The notes beneath the pieces were generated by a model. The model did not search any database and was not told where the DNA came from. It saw only the letters and a list, made by a program, of their open reading frames with translations. Shown piece after piece: positions 7,527-16,515 of a stretch of DNA of 64,000 nucleotides (the first letter of the stretch is position 1; every line of letters starts with the position of its first letter). A program made the position numbers and the translations under genes. The stretch is from Bacillota bacterium (GTDB lineage: Bacteria > Bacillota > Bacilli > Paenibacillales > NBRC-103111), in NCBI GenBank assembly GCA_023388055.1, contig JAEWGW010000019.1, positions 281,888 to 345,887 on the forward strand. Direction: 5' to 3'.

Positions 7527-9488
7527 TTATTCCTCTTCCTTCACAGCGGCGAGGGTATTGTAGTTGGCCATAGGCTCCTTGGTCAAAAACGGCGCATCCA
7601 CATAACGGGACAGATAGTTGTCACCGAAAAGGATGTCATACTGCAGCAGCCGGTATTGCTCCACCAGCTCCTCAGAGCCGGGGGGAACCGTGCGGGAGAG
7701 TGCTCCGGACGGTTCCGCCGTCAGGTTGCGGATCAGACCCGGCACAGACCGGTAGAGCTTGGAGCCGAGGGCGAATTGCCCCTCCGGCTTCATACCGAGT
7801 GTATCCAGCACATACGCACCCAGAAAAGAAGCGCTGATGGTATTCACCTGCTGTTCCTCCGCAGCGGCAAAATTGGACCAGGTGACAAACGGGATGCTGC
7901 GCAAGTTTTTGTATTCCGTGAGGCTCCAGTCTGCTGGCTTGCCAGATTGGACAAAACCTGCCTGGCGGTACAGGTCGTACTCTAACCCCAGAGTGGGCAG
8001 ATGATCGCCGTAGAAAACAATATAGGTTGGTTCGTCAGCCTGGGCAAAATGCTCCACCAGCCGCTTCAAGGCCTGGTCGGCATAATGGGCACCTTGGGCG
8101 TAGGTCTCCAGCATATCGCGGGCATCCTCTGTTAAATCTCCCTCCACCTTAAAGGTATTGCCAGACGGATAACGGTTTTTATCCGTATAAGGGGCATGAT
8201 TCTGCATGGTTACCGCATAAATAAATACCGGGTCCTCACTTTGGTCGATCTCATGAATGATGCTGTCGGCAATTTCGTTGTCGGAAATATAAAGGCCGTT
8301 GTATTCGGGGTTGATGAAGCCATCCTTGCTCTTAAAGCCTTCGAAGCCCAACTCCTTGTAAACACCCTCACGGTTCCAGAACCAGCCGTCGTAGGTATGG
8401 ATGCCAAGACTCCGGTAGCCTTTTGTTTCAAAATAACTGGCCAGGCTGGGGACACTGCCGTTGACATATTGCAAATACGGCACGGAGCCAGCAGGCATAA
8501 AGGACATGGAAAGACCGGTGAGAACCTCAAACTCCACGTTGCTGGTGCCCCCTCCGAATTGGGGGGACAGCATGGTGCCGGAGGGATAGCTTTGCTGCAG
8601 CTGATGAAGCGTCGGCACCGGATCGGCGCTGAAGGAGACATTGGAAAGCACGGTAGGGTCCCAGAACGCCTCGCTCATGATGAACACCACGTTGGGGCGT
8701 TTCTGCGGAGCCGCGGTTTCCTTGCCGTCCGTCTGGCTGAAGGCGGGTACGGCCTCGCCGGAAGTATCGGCGGTTAAGCCCTGGGCCAGTGACGCCATCT
8801 TGTCCGCACTGTAGTCCTCCGGCTCGGGGACCTGGGCATTCTGCACATTCAAGGTAAAGGCCAGGAGCAATCCGTTGCTGTCGTAATTGGCCTGCTGGCT
8901 CCAGATAGTATCATCCACTCCTGCCTTGGCTACTCTTTCCTTAGCCCAGGACACCTGAAGACCGAAGGACAGCAATACGGCCAGGGAAACGGCTCCGAGA
9001 ATTCCGCGGCTGATCCATGAAACCACCAGCCGGCTTTTGAGCTTGCGGTGGAGGTAGACCAGACTGCCCAAAGCAGCCAGGATTACCGCCAGCTTCAGCA
9101 GATCCTGGGCACCTGTAAACAGCGGCCCTACGTCCATTCCTTCTTTGTTGAGGATAATATCCCAAGGGAAGAAGGGTTCACCCACCAGCATGCTTTTGTA
9201 ATAATTGATGAAGGCCATCACCGACAGCAGCACTGCCGCCGCGCCAACAGCTAGAAAAACCGATCCGATCAGGCTATAAAATAAAATCAGGGCGCTGCCG
9301 CTAATGAGTGCGTTCAAGGCATAAATAGAAGTATTCCGGCGGATCCAGTCCAGGGTTTCCCACAGAGAGCCTCTGCTAATCCACTCGACTCCGATGCTGA
9401 GAAGACAAGAGGAGAGCAGAAGGGCGGTTCCGATAAATAATGATTTTGCCAGACGTTTCCTCCCTAGAGGTAAAGTTTGGCGGTTCAT
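7527..9488 (-). CDS. LTA synthase family protein (lipoteichoic acid/glycerophosphate transferase)
   Basis: A 653-residue protein with N-terminal membrane segments (about 13-33, 58-92, 131-147, 162-180) and an extracellular sulfatase-fold domain from about residue 262. Active-site landmarks are present: E273 in MSEAFWDP, the catalytic Thr at about T315 in GGGTSNVEFEVLTG, and FYGDHLPTLG for the metal site. LtaS-type enzymes move glycerol phosphate from phosphatidylglycerol onto teichoic acid; YvgJ-like primases of this family are alternatives. Start supported by GGAAGGAG. The protein is monocistronic and ends at the structured-RNA candidate. Confidence 0.92.
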   Translation of the reverse strand: MNRQTLPLGRKRLAKSLFIGTALLLSSCLLSIGVEWISRGSLWETLDWIRRNTSIYALNALISGSALILFYSLIGSVFLAVGAAAVLLSVMAFINYYKSMLVGEPFFPWDIILNKEGMDVGPLFTGAQDLLKLAVILAALGSLVYLHRKLKSRLVVSWISRGILGAVSLAVLLSFGLQVSWAKERVAKAGVDDTIWSQQANYDSNGLLLAFTLNVQNAQVPEPEDYSADKMASLAQGLTADTSGEAVPAFSQTDGKETAAPQKRPNVVFIMSEAFWDPTVLSNVSFSADPVPTLHQLQQSYPSGTMLSPQFGGGTSNVEFEVLTGLSMSFMPAGSVPYLQYVNGSVPSLASYFETKGYRSLGIHTYDGWFWNREGVYKELGFEGFKSKDGFINPEYNGLYISDNEIADSIIHEIDQSEDPVFIYAVTMQNHAPYTDKNRYPSGNTFKVEGDLTEDARDMLETYAQGAHYADQALKRLVEHFAQADEPTYIVFYGDHLPTLGLEYDLYRQAGFVQSGKPADWSLTEYKNLRSIPFVTWSNFAAAEEQQVNTISASFLGAYVLDTLGMKPEGQFALGSKLYRSVPGLIRNLTAEPSGALSRTVPPGSEELVEQYRLLQYDILFGDNYLSRYVDAPFLTKEPMANYNTLAAVKEEE

Positions 9489-9675
9489 AAAGGGTTCGCT
9501 CCTTCCTCGTACATATGATTATTACCCCATGGTAACAAGGGGGTTTGAATAATTCATGAAGCAAAAGTAAAGAAATTCTTAATTTTTTGTGAAGATGTTT
9601 CGTTGGTCAGGAGGCGTTAGTACACAAAGAAAATCGGGTAAGATAAGCGTATAGAGATATGAGGAGGAATGAATC

Positions 9676-9987
9676 ATGGATCAAGAGGGGATTCGTCATG
9701 TGGTGCAGTTCACGTTGAAGCATAAGCCGGACTCGGCTGAGGCGAGGGCGTTTCTGGAGGAGGGAAGGAAGTCGCTTTCATCTATTCCTGTGGTCAAGTT
9801 TTTTGAGGTTCTGCGCCAAGTCAGCAGCAAGAACAAATTTGATTTCGCCTTCTCGATGGAATTCCTGACGCAGGCGGATTATGAGGCATATGACCGCCAT
9901 CCTGTCCATGTGCAGTTTGTGGAGGAATTTTGGAAGCGGGAAGTGGAGGATTTCCTTGAAACCGATTTGAAAATTTGGAAGGATTAA
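9676..9987 (+). CDS. Dabb-domain (stress-responsive alpha/beta barrel) protein
   Basis: A 103-residue single-domain protein. The opening IRHVVQFTLKH and the C-terminal YDRHPVHVQFVEEFW are typical of the Dabb ferredoxin-like dimeric barrel. The family is mostly uncharacterised in bacteria and is linked to stress response and, in plants, to polyketide cyclisation. GAGGAGG precedes the ATG. A terminator follows directly, so it is a single-gene unit. Function not predictable beyond the fold. Confidence 0.85.
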   Translation: MDQEGIRHVVQFTLKHKPDSAEARAFLEEGRKSLSSIPVVKFFEVLRQVSSKNKFDFAFSMEFLTQADYEAYDRHPVHVQFVEEFWKREVEDFLETDLKIWKD

Positions 9988-10041
9988 AACGCAACTCTTT
10001 GGTACAAGACTGCGTCTAATGGATAACCTCCCAAAACAAAG

Positions 10042-10071
10042 AAAAACCTGAGGAGTGTCCTCAGGTTTTTT
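10042..10071 (+). terminator. Intrinsic terminator after Dabb gene
   Basis: Perfect stem AAAACCTGAGGA / TCCTCAGGTTTT with a three-base GTG loop, followed by a T-run. Confidence 0.92.
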
Positions 10072-10080
10072 GGGTCGGGG

Positions 10081-10109
10081 TTGAAAAAGATTGTGGGCTA
10101 TGTTACAAT
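10081..10109 (+). promoter_or_regulatory. Sigma-A-type promoter for the sigma factor gene
   Basis: TTGAAA (10081-10086), 17-base spacer, TACAAT (10104-10109). It gives a leader of about 160 bases before the ATG at 10276. The leader is AT-rich and shows no clear riboswitch. Confidence 0.65.
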
Positions 10110-10275
10110 TATATTCTCATTCATCAATCGTTTGCATATCATTATTATCATAGCACTTATCGAAATGATTGTCAAGGAACGTTCTTGTGTCATTTCAAGA
10201 GCCGCATCATGGGATGTCTGCAGCAAGGGGTCGTAAATAGAACGGGAAGCCCACATTCCCACATGGAGGAAGTGC

Positions 10276-11286
10276 ATGCCAATGGTGAACCACACGGATA
10301 CAGGCCAGGAGCATATAGACAAAAAAGGCCTGATGGAGCTGGATTTATCAAGTCAAACACGGGATCTCTCCGCTTTGGAGCAGCTTGAGCCGGCCAAGCA
10401 TGAGCTGGAGGATGAGGAGCTTATCCCTCTTGACGAGGAACTGCTGTTGCCCGCCGATGTGAAGATTGATGATCCGGTGCGGCTTTATTTGAAGGAAATC
10501 GGCCGTGTGCCGCTTTTGAAAACCCAGCAGGAAATTGAGCTGGCCAAACGGATTGAGCAAGGGGACGAGGAAGCGAAGAAGCAGCTGGCGGAAGCCAATC
10601 TCCGGCTTGTGGTCAGCATTGCCCGCCGTTATATCGGCCGCGGCATGCTGTTCCTGGATCTGATCCAGGAAGGGAACCTGGGTTTGATTAAGGCTGTGGA
10701 TAAATTCGACCATTCCATGGGCTTCAAATTCAGCACTTATGCCACATGGTGGATCAGACAGGCCATTACCCGGGCAATAGCCGATCAGGCCCGCACTATC
10801 CGGATTCCTGTGCATATGGTGGAGACGCTGAACAAGTTTGTCCGCGTATCCCGTCAGCTGCTGCAGGATCTAGGCAGGGAGCCTACGGAAGAGGAAATCG
10901 CCAAGGAGATGGGTGTCACCGTAGAGAAGATTCAGGAGATCAAAAAAATCGGCCAGGACCCGGTATCGCTGGATACCCCGATCGGTGAGGAAAACGACTC
11001 CCTCCTGGGTGATTTCATAGAAGATAAGGATGCATTGGCTCCGGCGGATTCCGCTGCGTTCAAGCTCCTGAAGGAGCAGCTGGAGGATGTGCTGGATACA
11101 CTGACGGAGAGGGAGGAGAATGTGCTCCGGCTTCGTTTCGGCTTGGACGACGGCAGAACCCGGACACTGGAGGAAGTGGGCCAGGTGTTCGGTGTTACCC
11201 GGGAGCGGATCCGGCAGATTGAGGCCAAGGCGCTCCGCAAGCTCCGCCACCCCAGCCGCAGCAAACGTCTTAAGGATTTTCTGTAA
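10276..11286 (+). CDS. Primary-type sigma-70 factor (SigA/RpoD-like, short N terminus)
   Basis: A 336-residue sigma factor with regions 1.2 to 4.2 intact: DDPVRLYLKEIGRVPLL (1.2), NLRLVVSIARRYIGRGMLF and FKFSTYATWWIRQAI (2), a region 3, and RTLEEVGQVFGVTRERIRQI (4.2). The sequence is near-identical to SigA in the DNA-binding helices. It lacks most of region 1.1, having about 60 acidic N-terminal residues instead of over 100, and ends KDFL without the usual final Glu. No dnaG lies upstream; its neighbours are a Dabb gene and cls. It is therefore probably a second, alternative primary-like factor. GGAGG supports the start. Confidence 0.85.
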   Translation: MPMVNHTDTGQEHIDKKGLMELDLSSQTRDLSALEQLEPAKHELEDEELIPLDEELLLPADVKIDDPVRLYLKEIGRVPLLKTQQEIELAKRIEQGDEEAKKQLAEANLRLVVSIARRYIGRGMLFLDLIQEGNLGLIKAVDKFDHSMGFKFSTYATWWIRQAITRAIADQARTIRIPVHMVETLNKFVRVSRQLLQDLGREPTEEEIAKEMGVTVEKIQEIKKIGQDPVSLDTPIGEENDSLLGDFIEDKDALAPADSAAFKLLKEQLEDVLDTLTEREENVLRLRFGLDDGRTRTLEEVGQVFGVTRERIRQIEAKALRKLRHPSRSKRLKDFL

Positions 11287-11309
11287 CCAACCGGTTTCTT
11301 TTATATAAG

Positions 11310-11339
11310 CCGCGGGCATATACGCCTGCGGTTTTTTTT
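11310..11339 (+). terminator. Intrinsic terminator after sigma gene
   Basis: Stem CCGCGGGC / GCCTGCGG (one G-T pair), six-base loop, then eight T residues. Confidence 0.9.
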
Positions 11340-11356
11340 GCTTCTGTGCGGAATAC

Positions 11357-11384
11357 TTGTGCGCAGCGGGTAACCGGATATAAT
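11357..11384 (+). promoter_or_regulatory. cls promoter
   Basis: TTGTGC (11357-11362), 16-base spacer, TATAAT (11379-11384). Its position means that translation from the upstream GTG at 11346 is impossible from this transcript, which supports the later start at 11427. Confidence 0.65.
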
Positions 11385-11426
11385 AAATACATCTGGATTG
11401 TATCAAGCAGCAGGGATGGTGGGTGC

Positions 11427-12887
11427 GTGCAAGCGTTGGCAGCGAGTGTATTGGAGCATTTAAGCGGCTTTATCACGGTTTTGAATGTGCTTCTTGCCAT
11501 TACTGTTATATTTTTGGAGCGGCGGAATGTGGGGGTGACCTGGGCATGGCTGATGATTCTCTTATTCCTGCCCGTGGTGGGTTTTGTGCTGTACATGTTG
11601 TTCGGACAAAATCTCAGCAGGCGAAAGCTCTATAAGCTGGGGGCAAGGGAGCAGATGGTGATCCGCACTGTTGTGAATTCCCAGATGGAGGATCTGAAGG
11701 ACAAAACCATCCTGTTTCCCGATCCTGCATCGGAAGAGTACCGGGATATGATTATTCTGAACCTGCAGGCCGGCAAGGCGCTGTATACCCAGGAGAACCA
11801 GGTGGAGATTTTCACCAACGGCATGGATAAATTTGAGGCCCTGTTCCAGGATATTAAAAATGCGAAAAAGCATATTCATCTGATCTATTATATTGTCCAA
11901 ATGGATGCCACCGGCAAAAGGCTGGTGGAGGCTTTGACGGAGAAGGCCAAGGAAGGGGTCGAGGTTAGGTTTTTGTATGATGACATCGGCTGCTCCCATA
12001 TGAACTCCGATTTCTTCAAACCCCTGCGGGTGGCAGGCGGACAGGCGGTGGCATTTTTTCCGTCGCGGTTCCCCTTTCTGAACATACGCGTGAATTACCG
12101 CAACCACCGGAAGCTGGCCATTATTGACGGTACGGTGGGATACATAGGCGGCTATAATGTCGGAGACGAGTATTTGGGGCTGGACCCCCGGTATGGTCCC
12201 TGGCGGGATACCCATTTGAAGGTGAGAGGCAGCGCCGTATTGATGATGAACTCTCAATTTATGCTGGACTGGAATTTATCCTCCGCCAACAAGGTGGTGC
12301 CGGATACCCGTTATCTGCCCTCGGTTCTGCCGGAAAGCCAGGTTGGGATTCAGATTGTCTCCTCCGGGCCCAACGATTCCATGGAGCATATCCGCAATGC
12401 GTACATTAAGATGATCAACAAAGCCAAAACCAGCATTTGGATACAGACGCCCTATTTAATACCGGATGAAAGTCTGCTGAACGCTCTGCAGTTGGCCGCT
12501 ATGTCCGGTGTGGATGTGCGGATTATGATTCCCCGTACCCCCGACCACCGGATGGTTTATTGGGCGACCTATTCGTACTTGGGCAACCTGCTTCCTTATG
12601 GGGTCAAATGCTTCTTGTACGGCAAGGGTTTCCTTCATGCCAAAACCATTACCGTGGACAGTGAGGTGTCCTCTGTCGGCACGGCGAATTTTGATATCCG
12701 CAGCTTCAAGCTGAACTTTGAGGTGAATGCCTTTGTCTATGATACGGAAGTCGGCAGACAGCTGAACGACATCTTCACGGAGGACCTGAAGGAATGCATC
12801 GAGCTGACCATGGAGATGTATGAGAAGCGGCCTGTACACCACAAAATGAGGGAGTCCTTTATCCGGCTGATGTCGCCTATTTTGTAG
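11427..12887 (+). CDS. cls: Cardiolipin synthase
   Basis: A phospholipase D-family enzyme of about 486 residues that condenses two phosphatidylglycerols into cardiolipin and glycerol. Two N-terminal membrane helices (ITVLNVLLAITVIFL and AWLMILLFLPVVGFVLYML) precede two HKD catalytic motifs, HRKLAIIDGTVGYIGGYN and HAKTITVDSEVSSVGTANFD. Start is uncertain; GTG 11427 lies downstream of the promoter and gives an N terminus like other Paenibacillaceae Cls. It acts at the inner face of the membrane. Single-gene unit. Confidence 0.92.
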   Translation: MQALAASVLEHLSGFITVLNVLLAITVIFLERRNVGVTWAWLMILLFLPVVGFVLYMLFGQNLSRRKLYKLGAREQMVIRTVVNSQMEDLKDKTILFPDPASEEYRDMIILNLQAGKALYTQENQVEIFTNGMDKFEALFQDIKNAKKHIHLIYYIVQMDATGKRLVEALTEKAKEGVEVRFLYDDIGCSHMNSDFFKPLRVAGGQAVAFFPSRFPFLNIRVNYRNHRKLAIIDGTVGYIGGYNVGDEYLGLDPRYGPWRDTHLKVRGSAVLMMNSQFMLDWNLSSANKVVPDTRYLPSVLPESQVGIQIVSSGPNDSMEHIRNAYIKMINKAKTSIWIQTPYLIPDESLLNALQLAAMSGVDVRIMIPRTPDHRMVYWATYSYLGNLLPYGVKCFLYGKGFLHAKTITVDSEVSSVGTANFDIRSFKLNFEVNAFVYDTEVGRQLNDIFTEDLKECIELTMEMYEKRPVHHKMRESFIRLMSPIL

Positions 12888-12966
12888 TTCTCCAGTCATA
12901 CCCCGCACGTTTGGTGCGCCCGTGATAATAGTCGGCGAGTCCGTAGGATTCCTTCCTCCGATTCCT

Positions 12967-12996
12967 TATAATAATTGAGGGTCGGCGGTTTCCGAC
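12967..12996 (+). promoter_or_regulatory. Promoter -10 box and start-site hairpin for SLH gene
   Basis: TATAAT at 12967-12972 with a poor -35, followed at 12981-12996 by the palindrome GTCGG-N6-CCGAC near the expected start of transcription. The hairpin could be an operator or a 5' stabilising structure. Confidence 0.4.
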
Positions 12997-13025
12997 AATT
13001 TTTGAAAAAGAGCGGGGATGACTTT

Positions 13026-14276
13026 TTGAGACGTTGGCAGAAAACAGGACTTGCAGGAATCACCTTATGTGTGTGGCTCATGGGCACGGTGCCGGCGGCA
13101 GGCGTTGCCGCGGCAGGCCAGGAGGCTGTTTATGCCGATATGGCAGGGCATTGGGCCAAGGACAGTGTGGCCAACATGAGCAGCTTGGGGATTTTGGACG
13201 GTTTCCCGGACGGTACCTTCCGGCCGGAGGAGGCTGTAACGGCGGACCAATTCGTGAAGATGCTGCTGCTTTCTTATTCAGAGCTGTATCCCAACGGGGA
13301 GCGGGGCTGGAAAACCAGCTTTTTCGGCGCGTTGTCCGAGGCTAATAAAAGTGTGCTTCAGCGGGATTACCGCAACTTTACCTTCAAGCCTGATCCTTCC
13401 GGCTATTGGGCCAAGCCTTATGTAGATTTGGCGGAGGATCTGAATATTCTGGCCAAAAACCAGTTTGCGGACTATAAGGTAAAGCTGAAGCGCGAGGATG
13501 TTGCGGAGATTGTTTATTATACCCTGAAGGAAACGGAGTTTCTGGAGGATGGTGCGTATAGCACCGGTTTGGCCGCCCAATATGGGGATTACCTGAGCCT
13601 CTCCTCACGCTCCCAACGGTTTGTGGCCGAGGTGACGGCCAAGGGGATTATGGAGGGGTACCCCAACGGGTATTTCGGAGCCGGGCAACCAGTGACCCGG
13701 GCAGAGGCGCTGCGGATTCTGGAGCGGCTGACGGATAAAAGCGGCCGGGTGAATGCTTCCTCTGCTTCAAACGGTTCTTTTGTCAAGATGGTGCCAACGG
13801 CGGACGGCAGCTACAAGAAGCTGATTTTCCCTAGTGAAAGGATGCTGGGTGCTTACGATGTGATGCTGGAGGCGGCTGCACTGCGGGGAACCAATTACGA
13901 TATGCAGGGAACGGTCCTGCGTCTGTTTAAGGATGCTGCGGCCAAAAGCAAGGCTGTGAATGCCGGTACAGGCAGCGGCGGAAGCTGGGACGAAGCCTCC
14001 CTGTGGCTGGAGCCGGGTTACCGGATATACGGGATCACCGTGCGTCTGCAGGACGGCATGCTGGCCCGTAATGAAGAATCCATTGGCAAGTTCGCTGCAT
14101 ACATATTCGGCAATCATACGGAGCCTTTCCTTATTTTGTTCAACCAGATTTACGGCCAGCTGGCAGAGGGTCAAACTGTGGAGAACCGCACGGTCACCAT
14201 CGGCGGCTACAGTGTGGAAATCGCTGTGCAGGACGGCGGCCAAACCGCAGTATTCTCCATTTTGGAAAAGCAGTGA
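13026..14276 (+). CDS. S-layer homology (SLH) domain surface protein
   Basis: Start chosen at TTG 13026 with AGCGGGG eight bases upstream. The 416-residue product has a signal peptide (about 1-30, cleavage near VAAA) and SLH repeats. The first is YADMAGHWAKDS...GILDGFPDGTFRPEEAVTADQF, the second, degenerate one starts near GYWAKPYVDLAEDLNIL, and the third is FVAEVTAKGIMEGYPNGYF...PVTRAEALRIL. SLH domains bind pyruvylated secondary cell-wall polymer. The remaining C-terminal ~190 residues match nothing I know and may be the functional part. A terminator follows. Confidence 0.9.
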   Translation: MRRWQKTGLAGITLCVWLMGTVPAAGVAAAGQEAVYADMAGHWAKDSVANMSSLGILDGFPDGTFRPEEAVTADQFVKMLLLSYSELYPNGERGWKTSFFGALSEANKSVLQRDYRNFTFKPDPSGYWAKPYVDLAEDLNILAKNQFADYKVKLKREDVAEIVYYTLKETEFLEDGAYSTGLAAQYGDYLSLSSRSQRFVAEVTAKGIMEGYPNGYFGAGQPVTRAEALRILERLTDKSGRVNASSASNGSFVKMVPTADGSYKKLIFPSERMLGAYDVMLEAAALRGTNYDMQGTVLRLFKDAAAKSKAVNAGTGSGGSWDEASLWLEPGYRIYGITVRLQDGMLARNEESIGKFAAYIFGNHTEPFLILFNQIYGQLAEGQTVENRTVTIGGYSVEIAVQDGGQTAVFSILEKQ

Positions 14277-14287
14277 TGGAAAGCTTA

Positions 14288-14330
14288 AATGCCTCTCCGG
14301 CAGTCCGAGGACTTGGGGAGGCATTTTTTT
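14288..14330. terminator. Terminator after SLH gene
   Basis: AAATGCCTCTCC (14288-14299) pairs with GGGGAGGCATTT (14315-14326, one G-T pair), followed by a T-run on the plus strand. An A-rich start also gives the convergent minus gene a weak T-run. Confidence 0.85.
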
Positions 14331-14344
14331 ACGAAGATGCCGGA

Positions 14345-14557
14345 TCAGCGGACCGACTCGAAAAATTCACAAAGCTTACGCTCATGGTAGGCGATCTGGC
14401 TGACGGAGGATTGAACGACTACGAGATGATCATCGAAGCGGATGATGATACCCCCGGAATCCACAATATGGTCATCCTTAAATACCTTCACAGGATATTC
14501 ATGGTCAAGGGCCTCCTGAAAGTCCCGGTCGGTCAGCAATTTACGGTTTTTAGGCAT
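14345..14557 (-). CDS. Small conserved-looking protein of unknown function
   Basis: A 70-residue protein (MPKNRKLLTDRDFQEALDHE...) with AAGGAGTGGTAGT before the ATG. The middle, VKVFKDDHIVDSGGIIIRFDDHLVVVQ, looks like a small beta-sheet domain. It has no signal peptide or membrane segment. I do not recognise the family. It is convergent with the SLH gene and close to its terminator. The good ribosome site and clean reading frame argue that it is real. Confidence 0.65.
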   Translation of the reverse strand: MPKNRKLLTDRDFQEALDHEYPVKVFKDDHIVDSGGIIIRFDDHLVVVQSSVSQIAYHERKLCEFFESVR

Positions 14558-14628
14558 ACTACCACTCCTTTCATGGGAATTATAGCATAGGTTGCCGGTG
14601 CAAGATGGTCATAAAATTGTCTTTTTTA

Positions 14629-14661
14629 TTAGCACTAGGTACTAGGAATTAATCTTATAAT
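14629..14661 (+). promoter_or_regulatory. Inverted repeat and -10 box upstream of acyl-CoA synthetase
   Basis: TAGCAC-TAG-GTACTA (14630-14644) is an inverted repeat matching in five of six half-site positions. TATAAT follows at 14656-14661. The repeat covers the place of the -35 box. It resembles FapR-type lipid-regulator boxes (TTAGTACC...), which would suit a fatty-acid gene. That comparison is from memory and tentative. Confidence 0.4.
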
Positions 14662-14706
14662 GAGGTGTATAAGATTACATATCATGTGCAATAGGAGATG
14701 GATGTC

Positions 14707-16290
14707 GTGATTCACGAGAAATGGATTGCCCCTGAATTTTATAATGTAACCTCGGAGATGGAAGGGCATGCTTCCGGCAAAATGGCTTTGACCTGGCTGG
14801 ATGAATCCGGAGCCAACGAGCATTTAACATATGGGGAGCTGCGGTCTCAAGCCAACCGGCTGGGGCATGGCCTCCGCGGGCTTGGTTTGGAAAAAGGGGA
14901 CCGGGTGCTGGTCATGGTTCCCCGGAGAGTAATTTCGTATGTGATTTATCTGGCATGCCTGAAGCTGGGGCTGGTGATCATCCCCACCTCGGAAATGCTG
15001 CGGGCCAAGGATCTCAGCTACCGTCTGCGCCACTCCGAAGCAAGAGCTGTTATCGTGTGGCCGGAGCAGGCCGCCGAGATGGAGAAGGGGATCCGGGAAG
15101 CGGCAATGCCTGCCGGAACCGTGCTGATCTCCGCAGGGGACGAGATTCCCGGCTGGACGGCATTGGCCAGTGTGATGCACGATCAGCCCGAGGTGATGGA
15201 GGCGGCGCCTACCCGGCGGGAGGATATGGCGATCCTCACCTATACCTCCGGCACCACTGGCAACCCCAAGGGAGTGGTGCATACCCATGGCTGGGGTTAT
15301 GCCCATCTGCGGATTACCGCTTCGTCGTGGCTGGATATTCAGCCTGAGGATACGGTATGGGCTACGGCGGCGCCGGGCTGGCAAAAGTGGATCTGGAGCC
15401 CGTTTTTGTCGGTGCTGGGTATGGGGGCGACAGGCTTTGTGTATAACGGCAGATTCAATGCCGAGCGGTATCTGGAGCTGCTGCAGCAATACGAGATCCG
15501 GGCGTTATGCTGTACCCCCACAGAGTACCGGCTGATGGCCAAAACCGACAGGCTGGAGCGCTATGACCTGTCCGGTCTCAGAAGTGCCGTCTCTGCCGGA
15601 GAGCCGCTTAACCGGGAAGTGGTGGATGTGTTCCGCCGGTATTTCGACATTACGATCCGGGACGGCTACGGCCAAACGGAAAGCACGCTGCTTATCGGCA
15701 CGCTGAAGGATACGCCTATGAGAATCGGGTCCATGGGACTGGCCACTGCCGCCGGAATGGTGGAGGTCATTGACGAAGCAGGACAGCCCCTTCCGGCAGG
15801 AGAAATTGGGGATATCGGCGTCCACCGGGACATGCCGGCGTTGTTTGATTCGTACTACAAGGACCCGGAGCGGAAGCCGGGCTGTATGCGCGGGGATTAT
15901 TTCGTGACCGGCGACAGAGCCAAGCGGGATGAAGAGGGTTACTTCTGGTTTGAAGGCCGGAACGATGATATTATCATCAGCTCGGGGTATACCATCGGCC
16001 CCTTCGAGGTGGAGGATGCGCTTATGAAGCATCCTGCCGTGAAGGAGTGTGCGGTGGTGGCCAGCCCGGACGAAATCCGCGGCCATGTGGTGAAGGCCTT
16101 CATCGTGCTGAAGGACGGCTTCGTTAGCACAGAGGAGCTGGCCGTGGAGCTTCAACGGCATGTAAAGTCGCTTACTGCGCCCTATAAATATCCGCGTAAG
16201 ATAGAGTTTATCGCGGAGCTGCCCAAAACCATCTCCGGCAAGGTGCGCCGGGTGGAGCTGCGGGAGCTGGAAACGGCCCTGCGGGGTTAA
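14707..16290 (+). CDS. Acyl-CoA synthetase (AMP-forming, ANL superfamily)
   Basis: A 527-residue adenylating enzyme. GTG 14707 is preferred because AGGAG ends directly at the ATG 14698, leaving no spacer for that codon. Motifs in order: TYTSGTTGNPKG (P-loop), DGYGQTES, YFVTGDRAKRDEEGYFWF, and KTISGKVRR with the catalytic Lys. It activates a short- or medium-chain carboxylate to its CoA ester, as in the AcsA/YtcI-like group. It is a single-gene unit ended by a hairpin at 16350. Exact chain length unknown. Confidence 0.9.
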   Translation: MIHEKWIAPEFYNVTSEMEGHASGKMALTWLDESGANEHLTYGELRSQANRLGHGLRGLGLEKGDRVLVMVPRRVISYVIYLACLKLGLVIIPTSEMLRAKDLSYRLRHSEARAVIVWPEQAAEMEKGIREAAMPAGTVLISAGDEIPGWTALASVMHDQPEVMEAAPTRREDMAILTYTSGTTGNPKGVVHTHGWGYAHLRITASSWLDIQPEDTVWATAAPGWQKWIWSPFLSVLGMGATGFVYNGRFNAERYLELLQQYEIRALCCTPTEYRLMAKTDRLERYDLSGLRSAVSAGEPLNREVVDVFRRYFDITIRDGYGQTESTLLIGTLKDTPMRIGSMGLATAAGMVEVIDEAGQPLPAGEIGDIGVHRDMPALFDSYYKDPERKPGCMRGDYFVTGDRAKRDEEGYFWFEGRNDDIIISSGYTIGPFEVEDALMKHPAVKECAVVASPDEIRGHVVKAFIVLKDGFVSTEELAVELQRHVKSLTAPYKYPRKIEFIAELPKTISGKVRRVELRELETALRG

Positions 16291-16349
16291 TGAGGCAAGC
16301 CGGTAATTGCAGGCTGCGAGAAAAGCGGGGAATGCAGGATGGAAAGGAA

Positions 16350-16391
16350 AGGTCCCGGAATCAGGTGAAGCTGATTGTGGGGCCTTTTTTT
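16350..16391 (+). terminator. Terminator after acyl-CoA synthetase
   Basis: AGGTCCC (16350-16356) pairs with GGGGCCT (16379-16385, one G-T pair), with an inner AATCA/TGATT stem and seven T residues. Confidence 0.85.
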
Positions 16392-16461
16392 CAGCTATGG
16401 GAAGACATGGATCAGGAAAGGCCGGAAGCGGGGGATAGACAGAACGAAGGGAAAAAATCGC

Positions 16462-16490
16462 TTGTCGCTTTTTATAACACGAGTTATAAT
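16462..16490 (+). promoter_or_regulatory. lacI-family gene promoter with overlapping operator
   Basis: TTGTCG (16462-16467), 17-base spacer, TATAAT (16485-16490). The 16-bp near-palindrome TATAACACGAGTTATA (16473-16488) overlaps spacer and -10 box. The same word, perfect, occurs before the GH38 gene at 18185-18200. Confidence 0.85.
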
Positions 16491-16515
16491 GTGGGGGAAA
16501 GGAGCGTGCCGAGCT

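Noticed and set aside
10098..10322. Short minus-strand frame in the sigma-gene leader
   Set aside because: It overlaps the sigma promoter and start, has no ribosome site and no family resemblance.
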